Shown here one piece after another: positions 9,210 through 17,963 of a stretch of 64,000 nt of DNA (position 1 is the first letter of the stretch; each line of letters begins with the position of its first letter). The notes below the pieces were generated by a model that saw nothing but the letters and a program-made list of their open reading frames with translations, was not told where the DNA came from and made no database searches. The position numbers and the translations under genes were made by a program. The DNA comes from Variovorax sp. 679 (lineage in GTDB: Bacteria; Pseudomonadota; Gammaproteobacteria; Burkholderiales; Burkholderiaceae_C): positions 186,001 through 250,000 of the forward strand of contig NZ_RXFS01000001.1 of NCBI RefSeq assembly GCF_003952185.1, read 5' to 3'.

Positions 9210-10187
9210 ATGCTGGTTTATGTGTTTCGTCGCCTGGCGCAGAGCGTCGGCGTGCTGCTTGCGATGTCGATGCTGGTGTTCGCCAGCGTCTACCTGATCG
9301 GCAATCCCGCCGACATCCTGATCAGCATGGATGCCGATCAGGCCGAGCGCGCGCGGCTCGTGCAGGCCATGGGCCTGGACCAGGCCCTGCCGCTTCAGTA
9401 CTGGAACTTCCTGCAGCACGCGCTGCGCGGTGACCTGGGCAACTCCTTCGTGCACGGCGTGCCCGCGATCTCGCTGGTGTTCGAGCGGCTTCCCGCCACG
9501 CTCGAGCTGGCCTGCGTCGCGATGCTGATCGCCATCGCGCTGGGCGTGCCGCTCGGCCTGTGGGCCGGCCTGCGGCCTCATTCGTGGATCGGCAGGAGCA
9601 TCATGACAGGCTCGATCCTGGGCTTCTCGCTGCCGACCTTCTGGGTAGGGCTGATGCTCATCGTCGTGTTCGCGGTGCAGCTGGCCTGGCTGCCCGCGGG
9701 CGGACGCGGGCCGACGCGCGAGGTGCTGGGGCTTTCGCTGTCGATCTTCAGCGTAGAAGGCTGGAAGCACCTGCTGCTGCCGGCGGTGAACCTCGCGCTC
9801 TTCAAGCTCGCGCTGGTGACGCGGCTCACCCGGGCCAGCACGCACGAGGCATTGACGCAGGACTACGTCAAGTACGCCCGCGCCAAGGGCCTCTCGCCGG
9901 CGCGCGTGGTGGGCGTGCACGTGCTCAAGAACATCCTCGTGCCGATCGTGACGGTGGTGGCGCTGGAGTTCGGCGCGCTGGTCGCGTTCGCCGCCGTGAC
10001 CGAGACCATCTTCGTGTGGCCCGGCGCGGGCAAGCTGATCATCGAGTCGATCGGCTCGCTCGACCGCCCGGTCATCGTCGCCTACCTGCTGGTGGTGGTG
10101 TCGATGTTCACCCTGCTCAACCTGCTCGTGGACATCGCGTACTCGAGCCTCGACCCGCGCGTGCGGCTCGACGAACAAAGCGCATGA
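9210..10187 (+). CDS. ABC transporter permease, DppB/OppB type
   Basis: 325 residues, typical for the first permease of peptide/nickel importers. It begins with the family hallmark MLVYVFRRLAQSVGVLL and has about six hydrophobic segments. The cytoplasmic EAA loop that contacts the ATPase is near residues 220-240 (YARAKGLSPARVVGVHVLKN), and the usual FVWPGAGKL segment follows. AGGA at about 9201 precedes the ATG. The stop overlaps the next gene's ATG (ATGA), so it is coupled to the DppC-like permease. It forms half of the membrane channel for the binding protein encoded at 6560. Confidence 0.93.
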   Translation: MLVYVFRRLAQSVGVLLAMSMLVFASVYLIGNPADILISMDADQAERARLVQAMGLDQALPLQYWNFLQHALRGDLGNSFVHGVPAISLVFERLPATLELACVAMLIAIALGVPLGLWAGLRPHSWIGRSIMTGSILGFSLPTFWVGLMLIVVFAVQLAWLPAGGRGPTREVLGLSLSIFSVEGWKHLLLPAVNLALFKLALVTRLTRASTHEALTQDYVKYARAKGLSPARVVGVHVLKNILVPIVTVVALEFGALVAFAAVTETIFVWPGAGKLIIESIGSLDRPVIVAYLLVVVSMFTLLNLLVDIAYSSLDPRVRLDEQSA

Positions 10188-11095
10188 CGACCATGTTCGA
10201 AGAAGACGAATCCCCCCTGCGCCGCCTGCTGCGGCAGTACGCCCGCTCCAGGCTCGCCGTGCTCGGCGCGGCCGTGCTGCTGGCACTGATGCTCGCCGCG
10301 CTGTTCGCGCCCCTTCTCGCGCCGCAGAACCCGTACGACCTCGCGCAGCTCAATATCCTCGACTCGCGCCTGCCGCCGGGCTCGCACGGCGGCAACGATG
10401 CCGCCGGCCAGGGCAAGCTCTACCTGCTGGGCACCGACGACCAGGGTCGCGACATGCTCTCGGGCATGCTCTACGGGCTGCGCATCTCGCTGGGCATCGG
10501 CGTGGTGGCCACGCTCGCGGCACTGTCGCTGGGCGCGACGCTGGGCCTGCTAGCAGCCTACGCCGGCGGCCGGCTCGATGCGCTGCTCATGCGCATCGTG
10601 GACATCCAGCTGTCGTTTCCCGCGATCCTGGTCGCGCTGGTGCTGGTCACCGTGCTCAAGCCGGGCGTCGGCAATGTCGCCATCGCGCTGGTGGCGGTGC
10701 AATGGGCCTACTACGCACGCACGGTGCGTGCCGCGGCGCTCGTCGAGCGCCGCAAGGAATACATCGAGGCCGCGCAGGGCCTGGCGCTGAGCGATGCGCG
10801 CATCGTCCTGCGGCACCTGCTGCCCAACTGCCTGCCGCCGGTGATCGTGGTGGCCGCGCTGCAGGTGGCCAACGCGATCTCGCTGGAGGCCACGCTGTCC
10901 TTCCTGGGGCTGGGCGTGCCGATCACCGAGCCCTCGCTCGGCCTGCTGATCGCCAACGGCCAGCAATACCTGCTGGCGGGCAAGTACTGGATGTCGCTCT
11001 ACCCCGGCGTCCTGCTGCTTCTCACGATCCTCGCCATCAACCTCGTGGCCGACCAGCTGCGCGACGTGTCGAACCCGAGGCTGCAGAAACAATGA
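10184..11095 (+). CDS. ABC transporter permease, DppC/OppC type
   Basis: 303 residues from the ATG at 10184, which overlaps the previous stop. The N-terminal OppC-type cytoplasmic helix and first membrane span (RLAVLGAAVLLALMLAALFA) are followed by the family marker LLGTDDQGRDMLSGMLYG. The EAA loop is AAQGLALSDARIVLRHLLPN, and FLGLGVPITEPSLGLLI comes later. It pairs with the DppB-like permease. The gene ends in ATGA shared with the next ATPase gene, continuing the chain of four-base overlaps through this operon. Confidence 0.93.
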   Translation: MTTMFEEDESPLRRLLRQYARSRLAVLGAAVLLALMLAALFAPLLAPQNPYDLAQLNILDSRLPPGSHGGNDAAGQGKLYLLGTDDQGRDMLSGMLYGLRISLGIGVVATLAALSLGATLGLLAAYAGGRLDALLMRIVDIQLSFPAILVALVLVTVLKPGVGNVAIALVAVQWAYYARTVRAAALVERRKEYIEAAQGLALSDARIVLRHLLPNCLPPVIVVAALQVANAISLEATLSFLGLGVPITEPSLGLLIANGQQYLLAGKYWMSLYPGVLLLLTILAINLVADQLRDVSNPRLQKQ

Positions 11096-12105
11096 CGAGC
11101 GCATCTCAACCCGTTCTGCTCGTCGAGGGCCTGAAGACGCAGTTCGCCACGCGCGCCGGCATCGTCAAGGCCGTGGACGACGTGTCGTTCTCGATCGAGC
11201 GCGGCCAGATCATGGGCCTGGTCGGCGAATCGGGCTCGGGCAAGTCGATGACCGGCTACTCGCTCATCGGGCTGATCGACCCGCCGGGCCAGGTTGTCGC
11301 AGGCCGGCTGCGCCTCGCGCCGCGCAACGGCGAGGTGCTCGACCTGCGGCGCCTGTCGCCGCGCGCGCTGCAGGGCGTGCGCGGCAACCGCATCGCGATG
11401 ATCTTCCAGGATCCGATGATGACGCTGAACCCGGTGCTGCGCATCGACACGCAGATGATCGAGGCGGTGCGCGCGCACCACCGGGTCAGCGAGCGCGTGG
11501 CGCGCGAACGCGCCGCCGCGGCGCTCGCCAAGGTCGGCATCCCGTCGCCGCACGAGCGGCTGCTGGCCTATCCGCACCAGTTCTCGGGCGGCATGCGCCA
11601 GCGGGTGGCGATCGCGATCGCGCTGCTCAACGAGCCCGACGTGATCATCGCGGACGAGCCGACCACGGCGCTCGACGTCACGGTGCAGGGCCAGATCCTC
11701 GCGCAGATGCAGAGCCTGTGCCGCGCCTCGGGCACCGCGCTGATCTGGATCTCGCACGACCTGTCGGTGGTGGCGGGGCTGGCCGACACGGTCTCGGTGA
11801 TGTATGCCGGGCGCATCGTCGAGCAGGGCCCCGTGGCCGAGGTGCTCGACCGGCCGCGCCACCCGTACACGCGCGGACTGATAGCGAGCGCGCCGTCGCG
11901 CAACCCGCGCGGACGCCCGCTGCAGCAGATCCCGGGCATGACGCCCTCGCTGCTCGCGCTGCCGCAAGGCTGCGCATTCCAGGCGCGCTGCGCCAGCGCG
12001 GACGTGGTCTGCCGCAACGAGCCGCCGCTGGTGGCGCTCGATGGCCGCAGGCTGCGCTGCTTCCACCCGGCGCCCCTGCCCTCTCCCTGTGCGATTGCGA
12101 ACTGA
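11092..12105 (+). CDS. ABC transporter ATPase, DppD/OppD type
   Basis: 337 residues. Walker A GESGSGKS (45-52), signature FSGGMRQRVAIAIAL, Walker B VIIADEPTTALD and a switch His in WISHDLSVV are all intact. The C-terminal oligopeptide-transporter extension carries the Cys-rich segment GCAFQARCASADVVC that typifies DppD/OppD proteins. It would energise uptake together with the next ATPase. The start ATG overlaps the permease stop; five bases separate its stop from the next ATG. Confidence 0.94.
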   Translation: MTSASQPVLLVEGLKTQFATRAGIVKAVDDVSFSIERGQIMGLVGESGSGKSMTGYSLIGLIDPPGQVVAGRLRLAPRNGEVLDLRRLSPRALQGVRGNRIAMIFQDPMMTLNPVLRIDTQMIEAVRAHHRVSERVARERAAAALAKVGIPSPHERLLAYPHQFSGGMRQRVAIAIALLNEPDVIIADEPTTALDVTVQGQILAQMQSLCRASGTALIWISHDLSVVAGLADTVSVMYAGRIVEQGPVAEVLDRPRHPYTRGLIASAPSRNPRGRPLQQIPGMTPSLLALPQGCAFQARCASADVVCRNEPPLVALDGRRLRCFHPAPLPSPCAIAN

Positions 12106-12109
12106 CACC

Positions 12110-13135
12110 ATGGACACCGTCACCCCGTTGCTCGAACTGCGCGCCAGCGCCAAGCGTTTCGTCCGCAAGCCCGATGCCGCGGCGAAGATCGCGCGCCTGT
12201 TCGGCGCCCCGGTGCCGTCGCGCACCGTCCACGCCGTCGACGGCGTCTCGCTCGCCGTGCACCCCGGCGAAGTGGTGGGGCTGGTGGGCGAATCGGGCTG
12301 CGGCAAGTCGACGCTCGGGCGCATGGCCGCGGGGCTGCAGTCTCTGAGCGAGGGCGAGCGGTGGTGGCAGGGCGAGAACGCCGAGCTGCGCAAGCGTCGC
12401 CTCTCGGCGAGCGAGCACCGGCGCGACATGCTCGGCGTCCAGATGATCTTCCAGGACCCGTATGCGAGCCTCAATCCGCGCATGCGGGTGCGCCAGATCA
12501 TCGGCGAGGCGCCCGTGGCGCACGGGCTGGTCGAGGCCGGGGACCAGGAGGCGCACGTGGCCGCGCTGATGCAGAAGGTCGGCCTCGACCCCGGCTTCAT
12601 GCGCCGCTTTCCGCACCAGTTCTCGGGCGGCCAGCGCGCGCGCATCGGCATCGCCCGCGCGCTGGCCGTGCGGCCCCGGCTGCTGATCTGCGACGAGGCG
12701 GTGGCCGCGCTCGACGTGTCCATCCAGGCGCAGGTGATCAACCTGTTCATGGCACTGCGCGAGGAGCTCGCCCTCACCTATCTCTTCATCAGCCACGACC
12801 TCGGTGTGGTGCGGCACATCAGCGACCGCGTGGTGGTGATGTACCTTGGCCGTGTGGTCGAGTCGGCGGGCGCCGACGCGCTGTTCGAGCAGCCGCTGCA
12901 TCCCTACACCGAGGGTCTGCTGGCCGAGGCGCCGAAGCTGGAGGTGCGCAAGAAGGCCTTCGTGGCGATCCGGGGCGAGATCCCCTCGCCGCTGAATCCG
13001 CCGCGCGGCTGCCATTTCCATCCGCGCTGCCCGCGCGCGACACGGCGCTGCGCCGAGGAGATACCGGTGCTCGCGCGCGTGGGTGTCGACCATTGGGTCG
13101 CCTGCCATCTGATCGAGCGGGCGGGCGGCGCATGA
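12110..13135 (+). CDS. ABC transporter ATPase, DppF/OppF type
   Basis: 341 residues from the ATG at 12110, chosen because it lies five bases after the upstream stop and fits the family start. Walker A is GESGCGKST and the signature is FSGGQRARIGIARAL. The Walker B stretch reads LLICDEAVAALD, where the family usually has DEPVSALD, so the Pro and Ser are replaced while the catalytic Asp-Glu is kept. The C-terminal CHFHPRCPRATRRC segment marks the OppF subfamily. Forms the heterodimeric motor with the DppD-like partner. The stop is shared (ATGA) with the flavoenzyme gene, tying the importer to the biosynthetic genes. Confidence 0.93.
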   Translation: MDTVTPLLELRASAKRFVRKPDAAAKIARLFGAPVPSRTVHAVDGVSLAVHPGEVVGLVGESGCGKSTLGRMAAGLQSLSEGERWWQGENAELRKRRLSASEHRRDMLGVQMIFQDPYASLNPRMRVRQIIGEAPVAHGLVEAGDQEAHVAALMQKVGLDPGFMRRFPHQFSGGQRARIGIARALAVRPRLLICDEAVAALDVSIQAQVINLFMALREELALTYLFISHDLGVVRHISDRVVVMYLGRVVESAGADALFEQPLHPYTEGLLAEAPKLEVRKKAFVAIRGEIPSPLNPPRGCHFHPRCPRATRRCAEEIPVLARVGVDHWVACHLIERAGGA

Positions 13136-14919
13136 AGATCGTCGTCATGTGCTGGCTCGCGCGGGCATCGGTCGATGTCTTCGTCGCGCGCAACATCGTG
13201 CTGCGGCCCGATCTCGCGGCCAAGGCGCCGCAGCACGTTGCATCCGAGCTCGCCGCGCTCGCGCCCGACGTGGTGATCGCGCGCGAGTCGCAGTTCGAGC
13301 TGGTGGCGGCCGTCGCGGCCGGGCTCGCGGATTGCCGATTCGTCTTCTACAGCCTCGCGTCCTCGCGGGCCGCCATCGACACCTCGGCGCTCGCGGCACG
13401 CTGCGCCTTCGCCACCGGATCGACCTGGGAGCGCGCCGAGTATGAAGCCTTCGTGCTCGCCGAATCGCTGTGCCGGCCGCGGCCCGGGCAGCCCGCCGGC
13501 GCTTCGGCAAGCGCACCGGGCGAGGTGATGCTGGTGGGCGCAGGCGTGGTCAACCTGGTCACGGCGCTGGCGCTGTGCCGGCGCGGCCATCGGGTCTCGG
13601 TGTTCGACCGCATGGCCGATCCGCGCGGGCATGGCGAATCGCATCCCGAACGCGCGGGAGCGACCTTCGGCGGAAGGGACGCGCGCATCTTCTCGTACAA
13701 CGAGTCGCGACATCACCTGGCCTGCTCGCCGCTGTACACGCCGCAGGACCTGCCGCGCTTTCGCCTCGGAATCGCACAGGACGGATGGCTGTCGCGCCGC
13801 TACGAGTCGCTTTCGGAAACCGACCGCCGCTGGATCGCCCAGCTCGAGCAGGTGCCGCCCTGGGCAGCGCTGCTGTACGGCAACGACATCGTCGGCTTCA
13901 ACCGGCAGAGCCACCGGCTATGGCACGAGATCTTCAGCCTCTACCCCGAACTGCTGCGCGAGACGCACCATGTCGGGCGGCTGCTGCGCGTCTACCCGAG
14001 CGATGCTTCCCTGCGCGCGGGACGCACGGCCGAGGCCGAGATCGGCGCCCTGCTCGGCGAGGTGCCGCTTGCACGGCTGCGCGAGCGGGAGCCCGCGCTG
14101 GGCGACGCGATCGACAGCGGCGCCATCGCGGGCGCGCTCGAAGTGCAGGGCTTCTCGCTCAACATCGTCTCGTTCTGCCGCAACCTGATCGCGCTGCTCG
14201 AGCACCTCGGCGCGCGCTTCCACTGGCAGCAGGAAGTAAGCGAGGTGCGGTACGCGGATTCGGGCGCGGTGACGGGCATCGTGGTCGACGGCAAGCTGCG
14301 GCGCGCCGACCACTACGTGCTCTCGCCCGGCGCACAGGCGCGCACCCTCTCCACGAAGACCGATGGGCTGGCCGCGATCGGCGCGATGGTCGGCATGTGG
14401 GTCACGCTGCCGAACGACGGCGCCGCGCTGAACACGCCGCTGAAGGTGCGCCGGCGCGCATTCGCCAGCAGCGAGGCGGCCCAGGGCGCCAACGTCGTGC
14501 CGGGCCGCGACGCCGCCGGGCGGCCGGTGCTGCACTGCAGCTCGGGGCATGGCTTCGTCGGTGTCTCGGCCGACGACGTGCGGCTGGCCGACCTGCCCGA
14601 GCTCGCGCGCTGCGTGATGGAGACAGCGGAGGAACTGTTCGCCGACAAGTTCCAGCGTGCCCGGCAGGCCGGCATGCTCGGCGAGCGCCCGGGCTTCTGC
14701 GTACGTCCATGGACGCCCTCGGGCCTGGGCGTGCTGGAGGTGCAGGAGAGCGACGCGGGCGGCAAGCTGGTGCTCAGCGGCGGCCACAACACCGGCGGCT
14801 TCGCGCAGTCGCCGGCCGTCGCCGAGGCCGTGGCATGCGCGCTGGAGACGCGCCCGCACGCCATGCACACGCTCTACCACCCACGGCGCTTTGCCGATGT
14901 GTTCGAGGTGACGCTGTGA
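13132..14919 (+). CDS. FAD-dependent oxidoreductase (DAO-like) with a novel N-terminal extension
   Basis: 595 residues, starting in the ATGA overlap. The Rossmann dinucleotide motif is not at the N-terminus but at residues 134-142 (LVGAGVVNL), then a DAO-family body follows with a C-terminal flavin-contacting GGHNTGGF near 550. DAO enzymes oxidise amines or amino acids. Residues 1-130 form a separate domain (CRFVFYSLASSRAAIDTS, then ATGSTWERAEYEAFVLAESL). It is faintly reminiscent of the substrate-binding half of D-2-hydroxyacid dehydrogenases, without their NAD-binding half; this is a weak inference. Coupled to the NRPS gene by a GTGA overlap, so it may oxidise the NRPS substrate or product. 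Confidence 0.82.
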   Translation: MKIVVMCWLARASVDVFVARNIVLRPDLAAKAPQHVASELAALAPDVVIARESQFELVAAVAAGLADCRFVFYSLASSRAAIDTSALAARCAFATGSTWERAEYEAFVLAESLCRPRPGQPAGASASAPGEVMLVGAGVVNLVTALALCRRGHRVSVFDRMADPRGHGESHPERAGATFGGRDARIFSYNESRHHLACSPLYTPQDLPRFRLGIAQDGWLSRRYESLSETDRRWIAQLEQVPPWAALLYGNDIVGFNRQSHRLWHEIFSLYPELLRETHHVGRLLRVYPSDASLRAGRTAEAEIGALLGEVPLARLREREPALGDAIDSGAIAGALEVQGFSLNIVSFCRNLIALLEHLGARFHWQQEVSEVRYADSGAVTGIVVDGKLRRADHYVLSPGAQARTLSTKTDGLAAIGAMVGMWVTLPNDGAALNTPLKVRRRAFASSEAAQGANVVPGRDAAGRPVLHCSSGHGFVGVSADDVRLADLPELARCVMETAEELFADKFQRARQAGMLGERPGFCVRPWTPSGLGVLEVQESDAGGKLVLSGGHNTGGFAQSPAVAEAVACALETRPHAMHTLYHPRRFADVFEVTL

Positions 14920-17900
14920 GCACGCGCCAGACATCGCTCACCGCGCTGTTGCGCGACGGCCTGCGCGGCGGGGCGACGACGATGTGGATCGATGCCGAAG
15001 GCTCGATGCGCCGCGACGACTTCGCGGCGCTCGTGGTCGCGCAGGTGGCACTGCTGCGCCGGCAGGGCATGAAGGCCGGCGATCGCGTGGCGCTGCACGG
15101 CGTGGCTTCGCGCGGCCTGGTGGCCATGCTCGTGGGCTGCCTGCTCGAAGGCGTGGTTGCCGTGCCGGTCGACTCGGCGCTGCCGCGCGCGCGCAAGCAG
15201 GCGATGGTGGAGGCGTCGGCTCCCAAGCTGGCGATCGAGTTCGCGGCGCAGGCACCGCTCGACGCAGCCGGCATCAGATGCGTCGCGGGCGTGCCGCTGC
15301 CGCAAACCGGATGGACGCTGGACGACCTGGGCCTGCCCGAGGTCGCGCCCGACGCTGGCTGCTACATCTTCTTCACTTCCGGCACGACCGGAAGGCCCAA
15401 GGGCATCCTCGGGCGGCGCGGCGGGCTCGCACACTTCCTGGCGTGGGAAGCCGGCATGCTCGGCCTGCAGCCCGGCGACCGCGTTGGCGTTCTTACCCGC
15501 CTGTCGTTCGACGTGGTGCTGCGCGACCTGCTGCTGCCCATCGTGGCAGGCGTGACCGGGTGCCTGCCGCCTGCCGACTCCCCGATGACGCCGGCCGAAA
15601 TGCCCAACTGGCTGGCCGCAATGGCCGTCAGCGTGCTCCACACGGTGCCTTCGCTGGCCCAGGCCTGCCTGGCGGGTCTGCGCTCCAACACCCGCAACGG
15701 CACGCTGCGCCACACGCTGTTCGCGGGCGAGCCGCTCGGCGGCGCACTGGTCGGTCGCTGGCGCGCGGCATTTCCGGCGAGCGCGATCTACAACCTGTAC
15801 GGCCCCACCGAGACCACGCTCGCGAAGTTCTGCGCCCGCGTGCCCGCCCCCGCGCCCGAGGGCATCCAGTGCTGCGGCCTGCCGCTGCCCGAGGTGGGCG
15901 TGAGCATCCTCGACGAGGCACTGCAGCCACTCGGCACGGGCCGTGTCGGCGAAGTCGCCATTCGCACGGTGCATGGCTCGCTCGGCTACCTGGACCCTGC
16001 GGAGCCCTCGTCCACGCGCTTCATCGAGCTCGACGGGCTGCCGGCCTACCTGAGCGGCGATCTCGGCTTCCTCGACAAGAGCGGCGCGCTGCACCTGCGC
16101 GGCCGCAAGGACCACCAGGTCAAGATCCTCGGCACCCGCATCGAGCCCGCGGGCATCGCGGCGGTGCTGCAGTCGCACGAAGCGGTGATCGACGCGGCCG
16201 TCGTGTGCATGCAGAACGAAGAAGGCGAAGCACAGCTCGTGGGCTACTTCTGCACGCGGTCCGACGCGCAGGCCCTGCGCCGGCGCCTGCGGCCCTTTCT
16301 CGCCGAGCGCCTGCCGGCAGCGGCGGTACCAGGCCACCTGATCGCGCTCGACGCCCTGCCGCTCACGGCCAACGGCAAGCTGGATCGCGCACGCCTGCCC
16401 ATGCCGGCGTCGCGCACCGCCACCACCGCCGACACCGAAGCGGACGCCGACGAACTCGCGCTCGGCGTGGCCGCCGCGATCGCGCGGGTGCTGCAGCAGG
16501 CGCAGGTTAGCGTCGACGACGATTTCTTCGCGCTCGGCGGCGACTCGCTCGCGGCGATGCGGCTGTGCGCCGAACTCGAAGCGCAGCTCGGCGTGCATGC
16601 GCAGCCACTGCTGCTGATGCATGCGCCCACCGCGCGCGAGCTGGCGCAGCAGCTGCAGGCGGCCGGCTCCTTCGCGCCGGCACCGATCCCGCCCGCGCCG
16701 CGCACCCGCTGGTTCACGCTGAGCCCGCAGCAGCGGCGCTACTTCCGCACCTTCTGCGCGGGAGGCAACCGCAACTGGTGCAACATGGTGGCGCTGTTCG
16801 AGCTGCCCGACGGCGTCAATGCCTATGCGGTGGGCCGTGCGCTGACCGAGATCGCGCTGCGCCACGACAGCCTGTGCCTGCGCTTCGGCCACGACGGGGA
16901 AGGCCTCGTGCGCCAGACGATCGTGGCGACGACGGATGTCCAGGTGGCGCAATGCGACCTGGGCGCGCTCGACGCGGCGGCACTCGCGCGGCGCATCGGC
17001 GCGATGCGGGTGGCCGAGGGCGAGGCGGAGATCGCGCTCTTCGCCGATGCGCCGCTTTTTCGCGCCACCCTGCTCGCCCTGCCCGGCCAGCGGCGCCGGC
17101 TGCTGTGGACCGTTCATCACCTGGTCAGCGACGGCACCAGCCAGGGCCTGCTCGCGCGCGAGCTGGCCGACCGCCTCGCCGGTCGGCCCTGGGCCACGGA
17201 TGCCCCGCCGTCGATACGCGACATCGCAGCCTGGGCCGGCGCGCGCAACGATTCTGCGCAAGCCGCGCGCGCGCACTTGCGCGCATTGTTCGGCGCGCCC
17301 TACCGCCACCGCTACCTGCCGGACAGGCTGCGCTGCGACGATCCGCAACGCTGCCACGCGATGGAAGCCGCCCTGCACGGCACGCTGCGCGACACGGTCC
17401 GCGCGGCGGCGCGGCGCCTGAAGTGCACGCCCTACGTGCTGTACGTGGCCGCGTATTTCCGCTGGCTCGCAACGCTGACCGAATGCGACGACCTGGTGGT
17501 CGTGACGCCGCTGGCCGGCCGCGCCCATCCGCAGGTCGCGCAGACCATCGGCGATTTCATCAACCTGGTGCCGTTGCGCATCGAGCGCCTGGGCGCGCTG
17601 CCGGCACGCCAGCTGGTCGAGAGCGTGCACGACGGCATCGCGCTCGCCGCGCGCAACCAGGAACTGCAGTTCGACGAGATCCTCGACGAGCTCGGCGTGC
17701 CCTTCGATGCGGATCGCAACCCGCTGACCGGCTTCTCGCTCAACTTCATGCCGCAGGCGACGGGCGATGCACCCGCCCTCGCGACGGTGCGGCACGCGGA
17801 CCGCGGCTACCGGCTGAAGTACGACCTGCTGATGCTGATCCGCGGATGGCACGACGCCACGCACATCGAGATCCAGTACCGCGCCGGCCTGTTCACGCCG

Positions 17901-17963
17901 GCCGCGGTCGAGGAGTGCTTCACCGACTACTGCACGCACCTGGAGGCCTTGAGCCATGCCTGA
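14916..17963 (+). CDS. Free-standing NRPS: adenylation-thiolation-condensation
   Basis: 1015 residues from GTG at 14916, overlapping the previous stop. Adenylation core motifs: A3 FFTSGTTGRPKG (152-163), A5 NLYGPTETT (293), A7 YLSGDLG (378), A8 GRKDHQVKILGTRIEP (about 395) and A10 NGKLDR (486). The Asp in SFDVVLRDL matches the residue that usually binds the alpha-amino group, so an alpha-amino acid substrate is likely. The carrier-protein motif FFALGGDSLAAM gives phosphopantetheine Ser544. A condensation domain fills about 665-1010 with intact HHLVSDG (His734, His735, Asp739). There is no thioesterase or reductase. The A-T-C order means the C domain would act on the loaded amino acid and a free partner, giving perhaps a dipeptide or amide. 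Product unknown. Confidence 0.9.
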   Translation: MSTRQTSLTALLRDGLRGGATTMWIDAEGSMRRDDFAALVVAQVALLRRQGMKAGDRVALHGVASRGLVAMLVGCLLEGVVAVPVDSALPRARKQAMVEASAPKLAIEFAAQAPLDAAGIRCVAGVPLPQTGWTLDDLGLPEVAPDAGCYIFFTSGTTGRPKGILGRRGGLAHFLAWEAGMLGLQPGDRVGVLTRLSFDVVLRDLLLPIVAGVTGCLPPADSPMTPAEMPNWLAAMAVSVLHTVPSLAQACLAGLRSNTRNGTLRHTLFAGEPLGGALVGRWRAAFPASAIYNLYGPTETTLAKFCARVPAPAPEGIQCCGLPLPEVGVSILDEALQPLGTGRVGEVAIRTVHGSLGYLDPAEPSSTRFIELDGLPAYLSGDLGFLDKSGALHLRGRKDHQVKILGTRIEPAGIAAVLQSHEAVIDAAVVCMQNEEGEAQLVGYFCTRSDAQALRRRLRPFLAERLPAAAVPGHLIALDALPLTANGKLDRARLPMPASRTATTADTEADADELALGVAAAIARVLQQAQVSVDDDFFALGGDSLAAMRLCAELEAQLGVHAQPLLLMHAPTARELAQQLQAAGSFAPAPIPPAPRTRWFTLSPQQRRYFRTFCAGGNRNWCNMVALFELPDGVNAYAVGRALTEIALRHDSLCLRFGHDGEGLVRQTIVATTDVQVAQCDLGALDAAALARRIGAMRVAEGEAEIALFADAPLFRATLLALPGQRRRLLWTVHHLVSDGTSQGLLARELADRLAGRPWATDAPPSIRDIAAWAGARNDSAQAARAHLRALFGAPYRHRYLPDRLRCDDPQRCHAMEAALHGTLRDTVRAAARRLKCTPYVLYVAAYFRWLATLTECDDLVVVTPLAGRAHPQVAQTIGDFINLVPLRIERLGALPARQLVESVHDGIALAARNQELQFDEILDELGVPFDADRNPLTGFSLNFMPQATGDAPALATVRHADRGYRLKYDLLMLIRGWHDATHIEIQYRAGLFTPAAVEECFTDYCTHLEALSHA

